A stretch of 64,000 bases of DNA, from the NCBI GenBank assembly GCA_000381565.1, contig KB906724.1, forward strand, positions 1,600,766 to 1,664,765, given 5' to 3'. The stretch is from Oxalobacteraceae bacterium AB_14 (GTDB taxonomy: Bacteria; Pseudomonadota; Gammaproteobacteria; Burkholderiales; Burkholderiaceae_D). Positions 21,170 to 29,933 of this stretch are shown in pieces. The stretch's first letter is position 1, and the number at the start of each line of letters is the position of its first letter. A program made the position numbers and the translations under genes. The notes under the pieces are model-generated. The model did no database searches, was not told where the DNA came from, and saw nothing but the letters and a program-made list of their open reading frames with translations.

Positions 21170-21628
21170 CTAACTGTCAGACTCGTCGCTCAGCGCGGCT
21201 GCGCAGCTCCTGAGTAGATGGCAAAGAAGCTGAGCCTCTTCAATGGAGAGCCTGGATAACATCTGGCGCTCCACCACGTCGGCCGCTTTCGCTCCCTCTG
21301 CGACCACCTTTTTACCTGCCTCCGTCAGCTCGGTCATGATGACCCTGCCATGCTCCGGGTGCGGGCTCCGTTCAATCAGACCAACGCGTTCGAGATTGAC
21401 GAGGATTCCTTGCATGGTTTGCGGCGTCACGAACGCGGCGCGCGCCAACTCGGCATTCGAGATGCGCGGGTTGCCAGCGACTGCAAGCAAGACTGCGTTC
21501 TGGGGTGCCGTGATGCCGAAGCGCGCAAGTTCGGCATCCAGTCGTTGCCGCAGTCGATGTTGCGTGATCTTGAGGTTGTAGCCGATCCAGTCGGCTCCGC
21601 TCCGCGGTGCTGTTTTTTTCGTTGACAT
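21170..21628 (-). CDS. MarR family transcriptional regulator
   Basis: A 152-residue winged-helix regulator. The DNA-binding region runs from NAVLLAVAGNPRISNAELA to VTPQTMQGILVNLERVGLI and the wing R-S-P-H-P-E-H-G-R-V. MarR proteins are dimers that usually repress a divergent gene and release DNA on ligand binding. It diverges from the VOC gene at 21671. Its start codon overlaps the first of two 20-base operator repeats (21627-21666), which suggests autorepression. Confidence 0.88.
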   Translation of the reverse strand: MSTKKTAPRSGADWIGYNLKITQHRLRQRLDAELARFGITAPQNAVLLAVAGNPRISNAELARAAFVTPQTMQGILVNLERVGLIERSPHPEHGRVIMTELTEAGKKVVAEGAKAADVVERQMLSRLSIEEAQLLCHLLRSCAAALSDESDS

Positions 21629-21666
21629 ATCAGGGGCCTTACATTAATATCAGGTTCCTTATATTA
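21627..21666. promoter_or_regulatory. tandem MarR-type operator, two 20-base repeats
   Basis: Two adjacent repeats, 21627-21646 and 21647-21666, differ at only three positions. Each has the form ATATCAGG-NN-CCTTA(C/T)AT, an imperfect inverted repeat of the type bound by MarR dimers. They fill the gap between the divergent marR and VOC genes and overlap the marR start codon. Confidence 0.75.
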
Positions 21667-21670
21667 CTCA

Positions 21671-22057
21671 ATGGGAGCTCCCGTGACAACCCCTATCGGC
21701 CCCGACTTCATCGCCTTACAAGTGCGCGACCTCGCCGCGTCCCGCAAGTATTACGTTGAGATATTCGGCTTCGAAGTCTCGCAGCACTGTCCTCCTGGAG
21801 CGGTCATCTTCAAGACTGAACCGATCCCTTTCGCGCTGCGAGATCCGGTGCGTGCCCTTCCCGAAACGGGGGCACTCGGTGTGGGCATGGCGCTCTGGCT
21901 CGCATGCACCGACGCCGATGCACTTCACGACCTGATTGTCGAGCGGGGCGGCGCGATCCTCAGCCCGCTAGCCGATGGCCCCTTCGGCCGCTTTTTCGTC
22001 GCTGCTGATCCCGATGGTTATGCGATCACCTTTCATACGGCGCGAAGCGAATCATAG
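21671..22057 (+). CDS. VOC family (glyoxalase/dioxygenase superfamily) protein
   Basis: A 128-residue vicinal-oxygen-chelate protein with paired beta-alpha-beta-beta-beta modules: FIALQVRDLAASRKYYVEIFGFEV at the start and GRFFVAADPDGYAITFH at the end. Members include glyoxalases, dioxygenases and antibiotic-binding proteins; the exact role cannot be read here. The start is ATG 21671, or GTG 21683, which has GGGAG just upstream. It diverges from a MarR gene and is probably its main target. Confidence 0.82.
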   Translation: MGAPVTTPIGPDFIALQVRDLAASRKYYVEIFGFEVSQHCPPGAVIFKTEPIPFALRDPVRALPETGALGVGMALWLACTDADALHDLIVERGGAILSPLADGPFGRFFVAADPDGYAITFHTARSES

Positions 22058-22285
22058 GTCGTTATGAACGTCTGCTTTGCTGACGTTCGTTGATGATATC
22101 TTTACTTCCGCTTAGGGGCCGAAACCGCCGATGCGCTGTCATCAACAAGACCTTTGACCGCATGCCCAAGCCCGAGTCTTGACCTGGCCACGCGCCGGCC
22201 TCTGCCGCGGCGCATGCTTCGTTACACGCCGAAGCGTGCGCCGCTTCAAACAGCTATCTTGTCGGTTCGATGACAGGAGGCTGCA

Positions 22286-22747
22286 ATGATCAAACTGATG
22301 GAGGCGCCCTTGCTGGCGCTGCAAGTACGCCGCGCCACTGAGGATTTGGGGGACGTAGTCTACGTGCACGGCTCGACGTTTGGCGCCGATCTCTCCGTGT
22401 TCTATGTTTTCGACGGCCGCAGTTGGGCCGACGCGCTGAACGCCGCCGGTTTTAATGTATGGGGCTTCGACTTCGCCGGTTACGGCGCGTCCGGGCGATA
22501 CGCACGACACGACAGCATTCCCGTTGGCGACTTGCGCAGCGTGCAGCAGCAACTGCATCGCGTGGTCTGCGCAGTTCGCGAGCGCAACGGCGGCGCCGCT
22601 GATGTAGCGGTCACCGCCACTGGGGCGTCGCACTTTCCGCTGACGGCATTGGCTCAGTACCGCCGCTTTGTAGAAGACGTGCCGCGCGGCGCACCTGGAG
22701 TCGTCGCGTGGGCTGCTTTACAATGCCGTCAACGCCTTTTTGCGTAG
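22286..22747 (+). pseudogene. truncated alpha/beta hydrolase
   Basis: The first 70 residues look like the start of an alpha/beta hydrolase: a strand with VVYVHGSTFGADLS (oxyanion-type HG) and then GFNVWGFDFAGYGASG. The G-x-S-x-G nucleophile elbow and catalytic acid are absent. The frame instead passes into VTATGASHFPLT, which resembles the late catalytic-histidine segment. An internal deletion joining front and back is the simplest reading. At 153 residues it is about half the usual size and unlikely to be active. Confidence 0.55.
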
Positions 22748-22756
22748 GAGCGCCAC

Positions 22757-23110
22757 ATGATCGCCGTGATATTCGAAGTCATTCCCAGCACCGAAGGCTA
22801 TGCCGAATACCTCGGCCGCGCGGCCCAGCTGGCGCCGTTGCTGGAAAAGATGGACGGCTTCATTTCCATCGAACGGTTTGAAAGCCTGAAGTCCCCCGGC
22901 AAGCTGCTGTCGTTGTCCTTCTGGCGCGACGAACAGGCGGTGCGCGCCTGGCGCGAACAGGAGCAACACCGCGAGGCGCAAAACGCGGGCCGCGCCGGCG
23001 TGTTCGACAACTATCGCTTGCGCGTGGCCAGCGTCGTCCGCGACTACGGGCTGATGGAGCGCGATGAAGCGCCGCCCTTCCATCCACCGATTGCGGCAGG
23101 CAGGCCATGA
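22757..23110 (+). CDS. ABM-domain (antibiotic biosynthesis monooxygenase-like) protein
   Basis: A 117-residue ferredoxin-like-fold protein of the ABM family, with IAVIFEVIPSTEGYAEYL, a helix through LLEKMDGFISIERF and LLSLSFWRDEQAVRAW. Such proteins are small monooxygenases or haem-degrading enzymes, or have no known activity. The gene overlaps the following ArsR regulator by 4 bases (ATGA), so the two form a unit and the regulator probably controls it. Confidence 0.8.
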   Translation: MIAVIFEVIPSTEGYAEYLGRAAQLAPLLEKMDGFISIERFESLKSPGKLLSLSFWRDEQAVRAWREQEQHREAQNAGRAGVFDNYRLRVASVVRDYGLMERDEAPPFHPPIAAGRP

Positions 23111-23808
23111 ATACACCGCAACCACGCTTCGCCCGTGTCGCCGCCGCGATCGGCGATCCAACCCGCGCGCTGATGCTGTCGCGGCTGCTCGACGGCCGCT
23201 TCTACACCGCCACCGATTTGGCCCAGCATGCCGGCGTGTCCGCGCCGACCGCGTCGCAGCATTTGAAACTGCTGGTGGAAGAGCGGCTGGCGAGCGTGCG
23301 CGCGCAAGGCCGTCACCGCTATTACATGCTCGCCGACGGCAATGTCGCTCACGCTCTGGAAGCGCTGCTGCGCGTGGCCGACGGCGCGCTGCCCGAGAGC
23401 ACGCGCTGGCAGGCGCCGGCCATGCGCGGCCTGCGGCACGCGCGCAGCTGCTACGGCCACCTGGCGGGCGTGCTGGGCGTGGATTTGTGCCGCTGTTTCG
23501 TCGACAACGGCTGGGTGATGCCGGGGGAGGGCGATGGCCACGACTATCCGCTCACGCCATTGGGACAGGCGCGGCTGCGGCAACTGGGCATCCAGCCGGC
23601 GGAAGGCGCGCCGGCCCGGCGCCAGTTGTATGGCTGCGTCGACTGGTCCGAACGGCGCGATCACTTCGCCGGCCCCTTGGCCGTCGCATTGCTCGACAAC
23701 TTCGTCGAACGCGGCTGGCTGCGCCGCAGCGACGACAGCCGCGCCCTCGAAGTGCCGGCGCTAGGCAAGACCGAACTGGCGGCCTGGCTCAGAAACGCAA
23801 CAGATTGA
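23107..23808 (+). CDS. ArsR family transcriptional regulator with extended C-terminus
   Basis: A 233-residue regulator. Residues about 8-80 form an ArsR winged helix (IGDPTRALMLSRLLDGRFYT, then GVSAPTASQHLKLLVEERL and a R-A-Q-G-R-H-R-Y-Y wing). The remaining 150 residues are unusual for simple metal-sensing ArsR proteins and include two cysteines in LCRCF and a second helical unit. It may sense a small molecule or redox change. Start by ATGA overlap with the ABM gene; it ends 2 bases from the convergent MFS gene. Confidence 0.85.
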   Translation: MNTPQPRFARVAAAIGDPTRALMLSRLLDGRFYTATDLAQHAGVSAPTASQHLKLLVEERLASVRAQGRHRYYMLADGNVAHALEALLRVADGALPESTRWQAPAMRGLRHARSCYGHLAGVLGVDLCRCFVDNGWVMPGEGDGHDYPLTPLGQARLRQLGIQPAEGAPARRQLYGCVDWSERRDHFAGPLAVALLDNFVERGWLRRSDDSRALEVPALGKTELAAWLRNATD

Positions 23809-23810
23809 AT

Positions 23811-25157
23811 CTATTCGTTTTCTTCAATACGTAGCGACAGCGCCGCTGCGATGAACATCGAGATGCCGCCGAGTACCAGCATCATCACGGCGCTGCCGTT
23901 GAACACATGGGTCAGGAAATAGCCCAGGCAGACGCCCGACACCACCTGCGGGATCACGATCGACATGTTGAACATGCCCATGTACATGCCCATCTTCTTC
24001 GCTGGAATTTTCCCCGCGAGGATGGCATACGGCATCGACAAGGTGCTGGCCCATGCCAGCCCGACGCCGGCAAACGACAGCAGCAACATCATCGGCGAGG
24101 TGATGAAGTAGATCGAGATGAAGCTGAGTCCGCCGACCACCAGTGCCAGCGCGTGCGCGGTCTTGCGGCTGGTGCGCGCGGCGATCAGCGGCAGCACGAA
24201 GGCGAAGGCGATCGAGGCCGCGTTGTAGACGGCGCCGCATACGCCCCACCAGTTGGCGCCCTCGTTGTACAGCGCGGAGCTGGTGTCGGTGGCGTGGTAG
24301 ATGTGCTGCGTCAGCGTGGCCGTTCCGTAGGTCCACATCGAGAACCAGGTGAACCAGGTGAAGAACTGCACCAGCGACAATTGCACCATGATCTTGGGCA
24401 TGTTGAGATAGTCGTTGACGAAGCCGCGCAGGCCGGTCGGCGCGTGCGCCTCCGCTTCCGCTTCGGGATGGAATTGGCTCAGCTGTTCCGGCGAGTATTC
24501 GCGGGTGCGCAGCACGGTCCACAGCACGGCCGCCAGGTAGATCGCGCCGCCGATGTAGAAGGCATAGACCACCGAGTCCGGCGTCTTGCCGGCGGCTGCG
24601 GTGTTGGCCACGGCGAACCAGTGCGTCAACACCCACGGCAGCGCCGAGGCGCCCACCGCGCCGACGCCGATGAAGAAGGTTTGCACCGCATAGCCGGTGG
24701 TCAGCTGTTCCTTCGGCAGCAGGTCGCCGACGAAGGCGCGGAACGGCTCCATCGAAATATTGATCGCGACGTCGAGCACCAGCAGCATGGCGGCGGCGGT
24801 CCACAGCACGGTGGCGTTCGGCAAGCCCAGCATCGCCAGCGCGGCCAGCACGGCGCCGATGAAGAAGTAGGGGCGGCGCCGGCCCCAGCGGCCCCAGGTG
24901 CGGTCGCTCAGGTAGCCGATGATGGGTTGCACCAGCAGCCCGGCCAGCGGCGCGGCGGTCATCAGGAAGCCGATCTTGTCGAGCTCGGCGCCCATGGTCT
25001 GGAAGATGCGGGGGACGTTGCTTTGCTGGAGGGCGAAGCCGGCCTGGATGCCGAGAAAGCCAAAGCTCATGTTCCAGATGGCCCAGAACGACAACTTCGG
25101 CTTTTGCGCCGGCGCTGCGGTGGCGCCGGTTTCGGCCAGTTTCACTTTTGCATGCAT
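23811..25157 (-). CDS. MFS sugar transporter (GPH/SLC45-like, sucrose/maltose type)
   Basis: A 448-residue twelve-helix permease. It resembles sucrose/maltose proton symporters: FGFLGIQAGFALQQSNVPRI in the first helix, QPIIGYLSDRTWGRWGRRRP in the first loop, and a central cytoplasmic loop with NMPKIMVQLS. Substrate cannot be fixed, but alpha-glucosides are the usual choice. It stands alone on the minus strand with a palindrome (25187-25202) about 30 bases upstream of its start, which may be an operator. Confidence 0.82.
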   Translation of the reverse strand: MHAKVKLAETGATAAPAQKPKLSFWAIWNMSFGFLGIQAGFALQQSNVPRIFQTMGAELDKIGFLMTAAPLAGLLVQPIIGYLSDRTWGRWGRRRPYFFIGAVLAALAMLGLPNATVLWTAAAMLLVLDVAINISMEPFRAFVGDLLPKEQLTTGYAVQTFFIGVGAVGASALPWVLTHWFAVANTAAAGKTPDSVVYAFYIGGAIYLAAVLWTVLRTREYSPEQLSQFHPEAEAEAHAPTGLRGFVNDYLNMPKIMVQLSLVQFFTWFTWFSMWTYGTATLTQHIYHATDTSSALYNEGANWWGVCGAVYNAASIAFAFVLPLIAARTSRKTAHALALVVGGLSFISIYFITSPMMLLLSFAGVGLAWASTLSMPYAILAGKIPAKKMGMYMGMFNMSIVIPQVVSGVCLGYFLTHVFNGSAVMMLVLGGISMFIAAALSLRIEENE

Positions 25158-25186
25158 GAGGATCTCCGTTTTTGTTGGCGTATTAT

Positions 25187-25202
25187 CTACTTGAAAAAGT
25201 AG
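25187..25202. promoter_or_regulatory. 16-base palindrome upstream of the MFS gene
   Basis: CTACTT-GAAA-AAGTAG has perfect 6-base arms and lies 30-45 bases before the minus-strand MFS start. It could be an operator or a small leader hairpin. No regulator is assigned. Confidence 0.4.
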
Positions 25203-25266
25203 TTTGGCTACAAAATGCGGAAATCCTCAGTAAAGTTGCACAATACTTTTGTATCTTTGCTACATC

Positions 25267-25752
25267 CTAACGGCGGCGCGATTCCCGCTCCGGGTCCGGG
25301 CCGTTGACCATGGCCTGCACGATGCCGTTGCGGTCGAATTCCACGTGCATGACGGAATCCCAGACGTTTTGTTCCTTGTAGCGATAAACCCACACATCGC
25401 CGTCGACGCTGGCGTAATGCACCTGCTCGGCCGGCCTGCCGAAAGTGCTGAGCACAGTTTGCTTGTTATCCTTGCGCGGTTTGATGGTGGCGAACTTCTC
25501 GCTGCTGAGCACTTGCTCGAAGGAGATCAGCTTGCCGTCCGGGCCGATGCGCGCCATATGCGTGTACTGGCCGAACGGGCCGCCGGCGTATTCGAGCATG
25601 AGGTCCTGGCCGTTGGCATAGGTGGCGGTGGGCTGGCCCAGCTTGGCCTTGACGGCGGCTACCGGTTCGCCGGCCGCCAGCGGAGGGGAGTTGAGGCTGG
25701 CGCAAGCGCTCAACATGGCAGGCAAGATTGCCGCAAATATCATTTTTTTCAT
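25267..25752 (-). CDS. small outer-membrane-type lipoprotein (SmpA/BamE-like layout)
   Basis: A 161-residue lipoprotein: a lysine-rich start (MKKMIFAAILPAML), lipobox LSAC, then two similar halves, each with a K-x-x-L/T-F-G-x-P segment (VKAKLGQPTATYANG and VLSTFGRPAEQVHY). This twin layout is reminiscent of SmpA/OmlA-type lipoproteins, but the match is partial. I used the start at 25752, which places the basic residues and hydrophobic stretch at the very N-terminus. Function unknown. Confidence 0.75.
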   Translation of the reverse strand: MKKMIFAAILPAMLSACASLNSPPLAAGEPVAAVKAKLGQPTATYANGQDLMLEYAGGPFGQYTHMARIGPDGKLISFEQVLSSEKFATIKPRKDNKQTVLSTFGRPAEQVHYASVDGDVWVYRYKEQNVWDSVMHVEFDRNGIVQAMVNGPDPERESRRR

Positions 25753-25839
25753 CGCACACCCCTCTATAGGACCGGAAAGATAGAACAATTGTAGCCAACA
25801 CAGGATACATGCGGGAGTTTTTCCGCTATACTTCCGGGT

Positions 25840-25863
25840 CTGGTCTTCGGATCAGTTTTTTTT
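25840..25863 (+). terminator. UUCG hairpin with T8 tract in the rpsO leader
   Basis: CTGGTC-TTCG-GATCAG forms a 6-base stem (one G-U) closed by a stable UUCG tetraloop and is followed by eight T. It lies 58 bases ahead of the rpsO start. No plus-strand gene lies just upstream, so it looks like a leader attenuator or the end of a short transcript. A TATACT box is at 25827-25832. Confidence 0.6.
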
Positions 25864-25920
25864 GAAGTTCACGATGTGCAGGGTTACGACTCCGCGCACC
25901 GCATGTTAAAGGTAAATATC

Positions 25921-26190
25921 ATGACCGTAGAAAACATCAACAAAGCCGCCATTATCGCGGACAACGCCCGTGGTCAAAAAGACACCGGCTCCCCGGAAGT
26001 TCAAGTTGCGCTGCTGACCGCACGCATCAACGAATTGAACGGCCACTTCAAGGCACACAGCAAGGATCACCACTCGCGTCGTGGTCTGATTATGATGGTT
26101 AACCGTCGTAAGAGCCTGCTGTCCTACCTGAAGGGCAAAGATGCTACCCGTTATCGCGATCTGATCGCTAAACTGGGTCTGCGTAAGTAA
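25921..26190 (+). CDS. rpsO: 30S ribosomal protein S15
   Basis: An 89-residue ribosomal protein that binds the central domain of 16S rRNA early in 30S assembly. [37 protein letters not shown] and the ending [12 protein letters not shown] are universal in S15. I used the ATG at 25921 ([11 protein letters not shown]) for the usual length; an upstream ATG at 25876 adds a non-homologous leader. It is followed by pnp, as in most proteobacteria. Confidence 0.98.
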   Translation: MTVENINKAAIIADNARGQKDTGSPEVQVALLTARINELNGHFKAHSKDHHSRRGLIMMVNRRKSLLSYLKGKDATRYRDLIAKLGLRK

Positions 26191-26214
26191 TTTTTTGCGT
26201 CATCCGGCTTAATC

Positions 26215-26250
26215 GAAATGCCTGCGCCAGTTTTCTGACGCGGGCATTTT
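26215..26250 (+). terminator. intrinsic terminator after rpsO
   Basis: AAATGCC(T)GCG(C)CAG pairs across a TTTT loop with CTG(A)CGC(G)GGCATTT, followed by a T-rich GTCATTTTTG. It lies 25 bases after the rpsO stop. It probably ends part of the rpsO transcripts before pnp. Confidence 0.8.
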
Positions 26251-26334
26251 GTCATTTTTGCCGGGAAAATTGCCAAGCGGAATAGCGTCTTGGCAGTGCG
26301 ACATGGAATTCCTGGGTTTTAGCAGTTGCAGTAA

Positions 26335-26354
26335 AGACGACAACTATGTCGTCT
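26335..26354 (+). promoter_or_regulatory. perfect hairpin in the pnp leader
   Basis: AGACGACA-ACTA-TGTCGTCT has perfect 8-base arms and lies 58 bases before pnp. In E. coli the pnp leader hairpin is cut by RNase III as part of PNPase autoregulation; this hairpin is a candidate for the same role here, by analogy only. Confidence 0.5.
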
Positions 26355-26411
26355 GTGGTGAGGTGAACGACAGCCCCTGAAAATCTGTCGGCAAATAGAA
26401 AGGGATTACCC

Positions 26412-28535
26412 ATGTTTAATAAAGTTACGAAAACCTTCCAGTACGGTCAACACACCGTGACGCTGGAAACCGGCGAAATCGCTCGCCAGGCCTCCGGTGC
26501 AGTTCTGGTATCGATCGAAGATACCGTGGTGCTGGCTACTGTCGTCGCACGCAAGGACGCCAAGCCAGGCCAGGACTTCTTCCCGCTGACCGTCGACTAC
26601 GTTGAGAAAACCTATGCTGCCGGTAAAATCCCGGGCGGTTTCTTCAAGCGTGAAGGTCGTCCTTCGGAAAAAGAAACACTGACATCCCGCCTGATCGACC
26701 GTCCTATCCGTCCTCTGTTCCCAGAAGGCTACCTGAACGAAGTGCAAGTGATCATTCACGTGCTGTCGGTCAACCCGGAAATCGATCCAGACATCGCCGC
26801 CATGATCGGCGCATCGGCCGCCCTGTGCGTGTCGGGCGTGCCGTTCAACGGCCCGGTCGGCGCAGCGCGCGTCGGCTACGCCAACGGCCAGTACATCCTG
26901 AACCCTACCGTTGAACAGCTGAAGACCTCGCAGATGGATCTGGTTGTCGCCGGTACCGAAACCGCCGTGCTGATGGTGGAATCGGAAGCCAAGCAACTGT
27001 CGGAAGAAATCATGCTCGGCGCCGTAGTCTTCGGCCACACCGAAATGAAAGCAGTCATCGACGCGATCCACGAGCTGGTGCGCGACGGCGGCAAGCCGGA
27101 AGTTGAATGGGTCCCGCCAGCGAAGAACGAAGCGCTGATCGGCCGCGTGTCGCATTTCGCCGCAGGCAAAATCAACGCAGCCTACCAGACCAAAGACAAG
27201 CAAGAGCGCACCGCCAAGCTCAAGGCCGCCACCAGCGAAGTGCTGGCCGACCTGTCCGCTGAAGCCGCCGCCGCCGGCGCCGCGCCAGTCGATGCAGCCG
27301 AAGTGAACAACATCCTGTTCGACATCGAAGCCAAAATCGTCCGTACCCAGATCCTGGACGGCGAGCCACGCATCGACGGCCGCGACACCCGCACTGTTCG
27401 TCCGATCTCGATCCGTACCTCGGTGCTGCCACGCACCCACGGTTCGGCGCTGTTCACCCGCGGTGAAACGCAGGCGCTGGTGGTTGCCACCCTGGGCACC
27501 GCACGCGACAGCCAGAAGATCGACGCGCTGATGGGCGAGTTCACCGACTCCTTCATGCTGCATTACAACATGCCACCGTTCGCCACCGGCGAAACCGGCC
27601 GCGTAGGTACGCCTAAGCGCCGCGAAATCGGTCACGGCCGTCTGGCCAAGCGCGCGCTGATCGCCGCACTGCCGGCACCGGAAGAGTTCAGCTACTCGGT
27701 GCGCCTGGTGTCGGAAATCACCGAATCGAACGGTTCGTCGTCGATGGCTTCGGTCTGCGGCGGCTGCCTGGCGCTGATGGACGCTGGCGTTCCAATGAAA
27801 GAGCACGTCGCCGGTATCGCGATGGGCCTGATCAAGGAAGGCGGCAAGTTCGCCGTGCTGTCGGACATCCTGGGCGATGAAGATCACCTGGGCGACATGG
27901 ACTTCAAGGTAGCCGGTACCCGCAACGGTATCACCGCGCTGCAGATGGACATCAAGATCATGGGCATCACCAAGGAAATCATGCAAGTGGCGCTGGCGCA
28001 AGCCAAAGAAGGCCGCGAGCACATCCTGGGCGAAATGCAAAAAGCCATGCCGACCGTGAAGACCGAACTGTCGGACTTCGCGCCGCGCCTGATCACCATC
28101 AAGATCAACCCAGAGAAGATCCGTGACGTCATCGGCAAGGGCGGCGCAGTCATCCGCGCGCTGACCGAAGAGACCGGCACCCAGATCGACATCAGCGACG
28201 AAGGCGTGGTCACCATCGCTTCCGTCGACGCTGCCGCCGGCCAGGAAGCCAAGCGCCGCATCGAAGAACTGACCGCTTCGGTCGAAGTGGGCAAGACCTA
28301 CGACGGCGTGGTTCTGAAACTGCTGGACTTCGGCGCGATCGTTCAGGTCATGCCAGGCAAGGATGGTCTGCTGCACATCTCGCAAATCGCCAACGAGCGC
28401 GTCAACGCCGTTGCCGACTACCTGAAAGAAGGCCAGGCAGTGCGCGTCAAGGTTCTGGAAACCGACGACCGCGGCCGCCTGAAACTGTCGATGAAAGCCG
28501 CTGCTGAAGAAGCCGCTGCCGCCGCTGCACAGTAA
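26412..28535 (+). CDS. pnp: polyribonucleotide nucleotidyltransferase (PNPase)
   Basis: A 707-residue phosphorolytic 3'-5' exoribonuclease, part of the RNA degradosome. Order of domains: first RNase PH core (residues 1 to about 140), alpha-helical linker, second RNase PH core (about 310-545), a KH domain with [16 protein letters not shown] near residue 572, and an S1 domain starting at [17 protein letters not shown] near residue 628. AAAGGGATTACCC precedes the ATG. Codon use is slightly less GC-rich than neighbours, as expected for a highly expressed gene. Confidence 0.98.
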   Translation: MFNKVTKTFQYGQHTVTLETGEIARQASGAVLVSIEDTVVLATVVARKDAKPGQDFFPLTVDYVEKTYAAGKIPGGFFKREGRPSEKETLTSRLIDRPIRPLFPEGYLNEVQVIIHVLSVNPEIDPDIAAMIGASAALCVSGVPFNGPVGAARVGYANGQYILNPTVEQLKTSQMDLVVAGTETAVLMVESEAKQLSEEIMLGAVVFGHTEMKAVIDAIHELVRDGGKPEVEWVPPAKNEALIGRVSHFAAGKINAAYQTKDKQERTAKLKAATSEVLADLSAEAAAAGAAPVDAAEVNNILFDIEAKIVRTQILDGEPRIDGRDTRTVRPISIRTSVLPRTHGSALFTRGETQALVVATLGTARDSQKIDALMGEFTDSFMLHYNMPPFATGETGRVGTPKRREIGHGRLAKRALIAALPAPEEFSYSVRLVSEITESNGSSSMASVCGGCLALMDAGVPMKEHVAGIAMGLIKEGGKFAVLSDILGDEDHLGDMDFKVAGTRNGITALQMDIKIMGITKEIMQVALAQAKEGREHILGEMQKAMPTVKTELSDFAPRLITIKINPEKIRDVIGKGGAVIRALTEETGTQIDISDEGVVTIASVDAAAGQEAKRRIEELTASVEVGKTYDGVVLKLLDFGAIVQVMPGKDGLLHISQIANERVNAVADYLKEGQAVRVKVLETDDRGRLKLSMKAAAEEAAAAAAQ

Positions 28536-28573
28536 ATTGCCGTCGCCGGGCTGATCCCCGGCGTTTCGGTCTG

Positions 28574-28612
28574 AACACCCCGCAGGCTTTGCGCCTGCGG
28601 GGTGTTTTTTAT
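28574..28612 (+). terminator. intrinsic terminator of pnp
   Basis: AACACCCCGCAGGC pairs with GCCTGCGGGGTGTT across a TTTGC loop and runs into TTTTTATT. It is the end of the rpsO-pnp unit. The group II intron begins directly after its T tract. Confidence 0.93.
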
Positions 28613-29932
28613 TGTGCGCCCGGCAGGGCGCACTGACTTGGAGGTGCAAGTCCTCTGCTCGCCCGACAAGGGGAAGAGTTAGCTGAACGGCAAGGGTGTC
28701 GCGGGCGACTGCGAATCTGGAGGAAGCCGAAGGCAAAGCGCTGGCCTGACGAACAGGAAGCGGATATGAGGCGGCGCAGCCGGATGAGGTGTCAATTCCC
28801 GCCAAAGTCCGATACTTGCACGGAAGGCTGCGGCGTATATCCGACGGGCATAAGCATGAAGGTGGGTGCGCCATACCCGGGGAGATCTGCATGTGTGCCT
28901 CGGTGCTACCGACATCGAGAGGTGTCGGGATGCGCATGCAGAAGTCAGCAGATGGCATAGTAGGTCGAGGCCAAGGCGGCGAGCCGACGAGAACCTGACC
29001 GAAGGCCGGAACATTGAACAACGCGATTAGGACATCCGACCTCGATGCACATCGATGAAGCGACAAGGCAGGCCACTGCGCCCGACATGGAAGAAGACGA
29101 CCGGATGTCGTCGCGAGCCATGCTGGGTGCCGAGATGGGTACGGCGGCGGATGGGCAAACGAAAGCGGAAGGACCACGGCAGATGGAGGCCGTGGTGGAA
29201 CGCAACAACCTGTGGCGAGCGTATGAGCGGGTCATGCGGAACAAGGGCGCGGCCGGAGTCGACGGACTCACCGTGGAGGAGTTCAAGGCATGGCTGCAAG
29301 GGCACTGGCCCAGCGTCAGGGCGGCGCTGTTGGCGGGCGATTACATGCCGGCGGCGATCCGCAAGGTGGAGATACCCAAGCCCAATGGCGGGGTAAGGAC
29401 ACTGGGGATACCGACGGTATTGGATCGGCTGATTCAACAGGCGTTGCTGCAAGTGCTGCAACCAGGCGGTTGAGGGACAAGGTGCGCGATATCGTGGTGG
29501 GGAATGCCTCGCGCAGCCTCGCCAATACGATAGAGGCGCTCAATCCGGTGCGACGCGGATGGATCTCGTACTTCCGCTTGACCGAGGTGAAAGGTGTGTT
29601 GCAGGATGTGGACGGATGGATACGGCGCAAACTGCGCTGCCTGCTATGGCGGCAATGAAAGCGCCCGGCCACTCGCAACAAACGGCTGCAAGCCCGAGGG
29701 CTGGACGGGACGCGGGCATGGAAATCGGCGAGCAACCGACGTGGCCCATGGTGGAACGCCGGAGCAAGCCACATGAACGCGGCCTACCCGAAAAGCCTGT
29801 TTGACGTATTAGGGTTGGTTTCGCTGCTGGACACTCAGCGGCGCTTCCAGTTTGTTTAATGAACCGCCGTATGCGGAACCGCATGTACGGTGGTGTGAGA
29901 GGGCGGCGAGGGTAACTTCGCCCCCTACTCAA
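28613..29932 (+). mobile_element. group II intron, degenerate, inserted right after the pnp terminator
   Basis: The 5' end starts GTGCGCCCGGCAGGGCGCAC, fitting the GUGYG intron boundary, and about 430 bases of structured non-coding sequence (domains I-IV) follow. The encoded maturase is broken (29045-29859). A recognisable domain V, GCCGTATGCGG-AA-CCGCATGTACGG, lies at about 29864-29890. A domain VI-like stem follows and the 3' end falls near CCTACTCAAT. Insertion immediately behind a rho-independent terminator is the known target preference of bacterial class C introns. The RNA core may still fold, but it cannot supply its own protein. Confidence 0.85.
29045..29859 (+). pseudogene. ltrA: group II intron reverse transcriptase/maturase, internal deletion plus nonsense codon
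   Basis: The first 142 codons give the RT N-terminus (MEAVVERNNLWRAYERVM, NKGAAGVDGLTVEEF, VEIPKPNGGVRTLGIPTVLD). At about 29464 the frame jumps from LLQVLQP straight to RLRDKVRDIVVGNASRSL, the maturase X domain. The catalytic RT blocks, including YADD, are therefore missing. The X domain continues to LLWRQ, where TGG has become TGA (29656-29658), and beyond it in frame through a C-terminus ending RRFQFV. Deletion, frame change and nonsense codon together make it non-functional. Confidence 0.88.
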
Positions 29933-29933
29933 T

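Noticed and set aside
21010..21213. 67-codon ORF between the binding protein and marR
   Set aside because: Ser/Thr/Arg-rich with no family likeness; another frame in the same stretch looks more protein-like, as a remnant.
21627..21666. Tandem 20-base repeats as the start of a CRISPR or larger repeat array
   Set aside because: Only two adjacent units without spacers, placed in a divergent promoter; an operator explains them.
26406..29177. 923-codon minus-strand ORF opposite pnp
   Set aside because: It covers the whole pnp gene and part of the intron in antisense, and its sequence has no recognisable domains.
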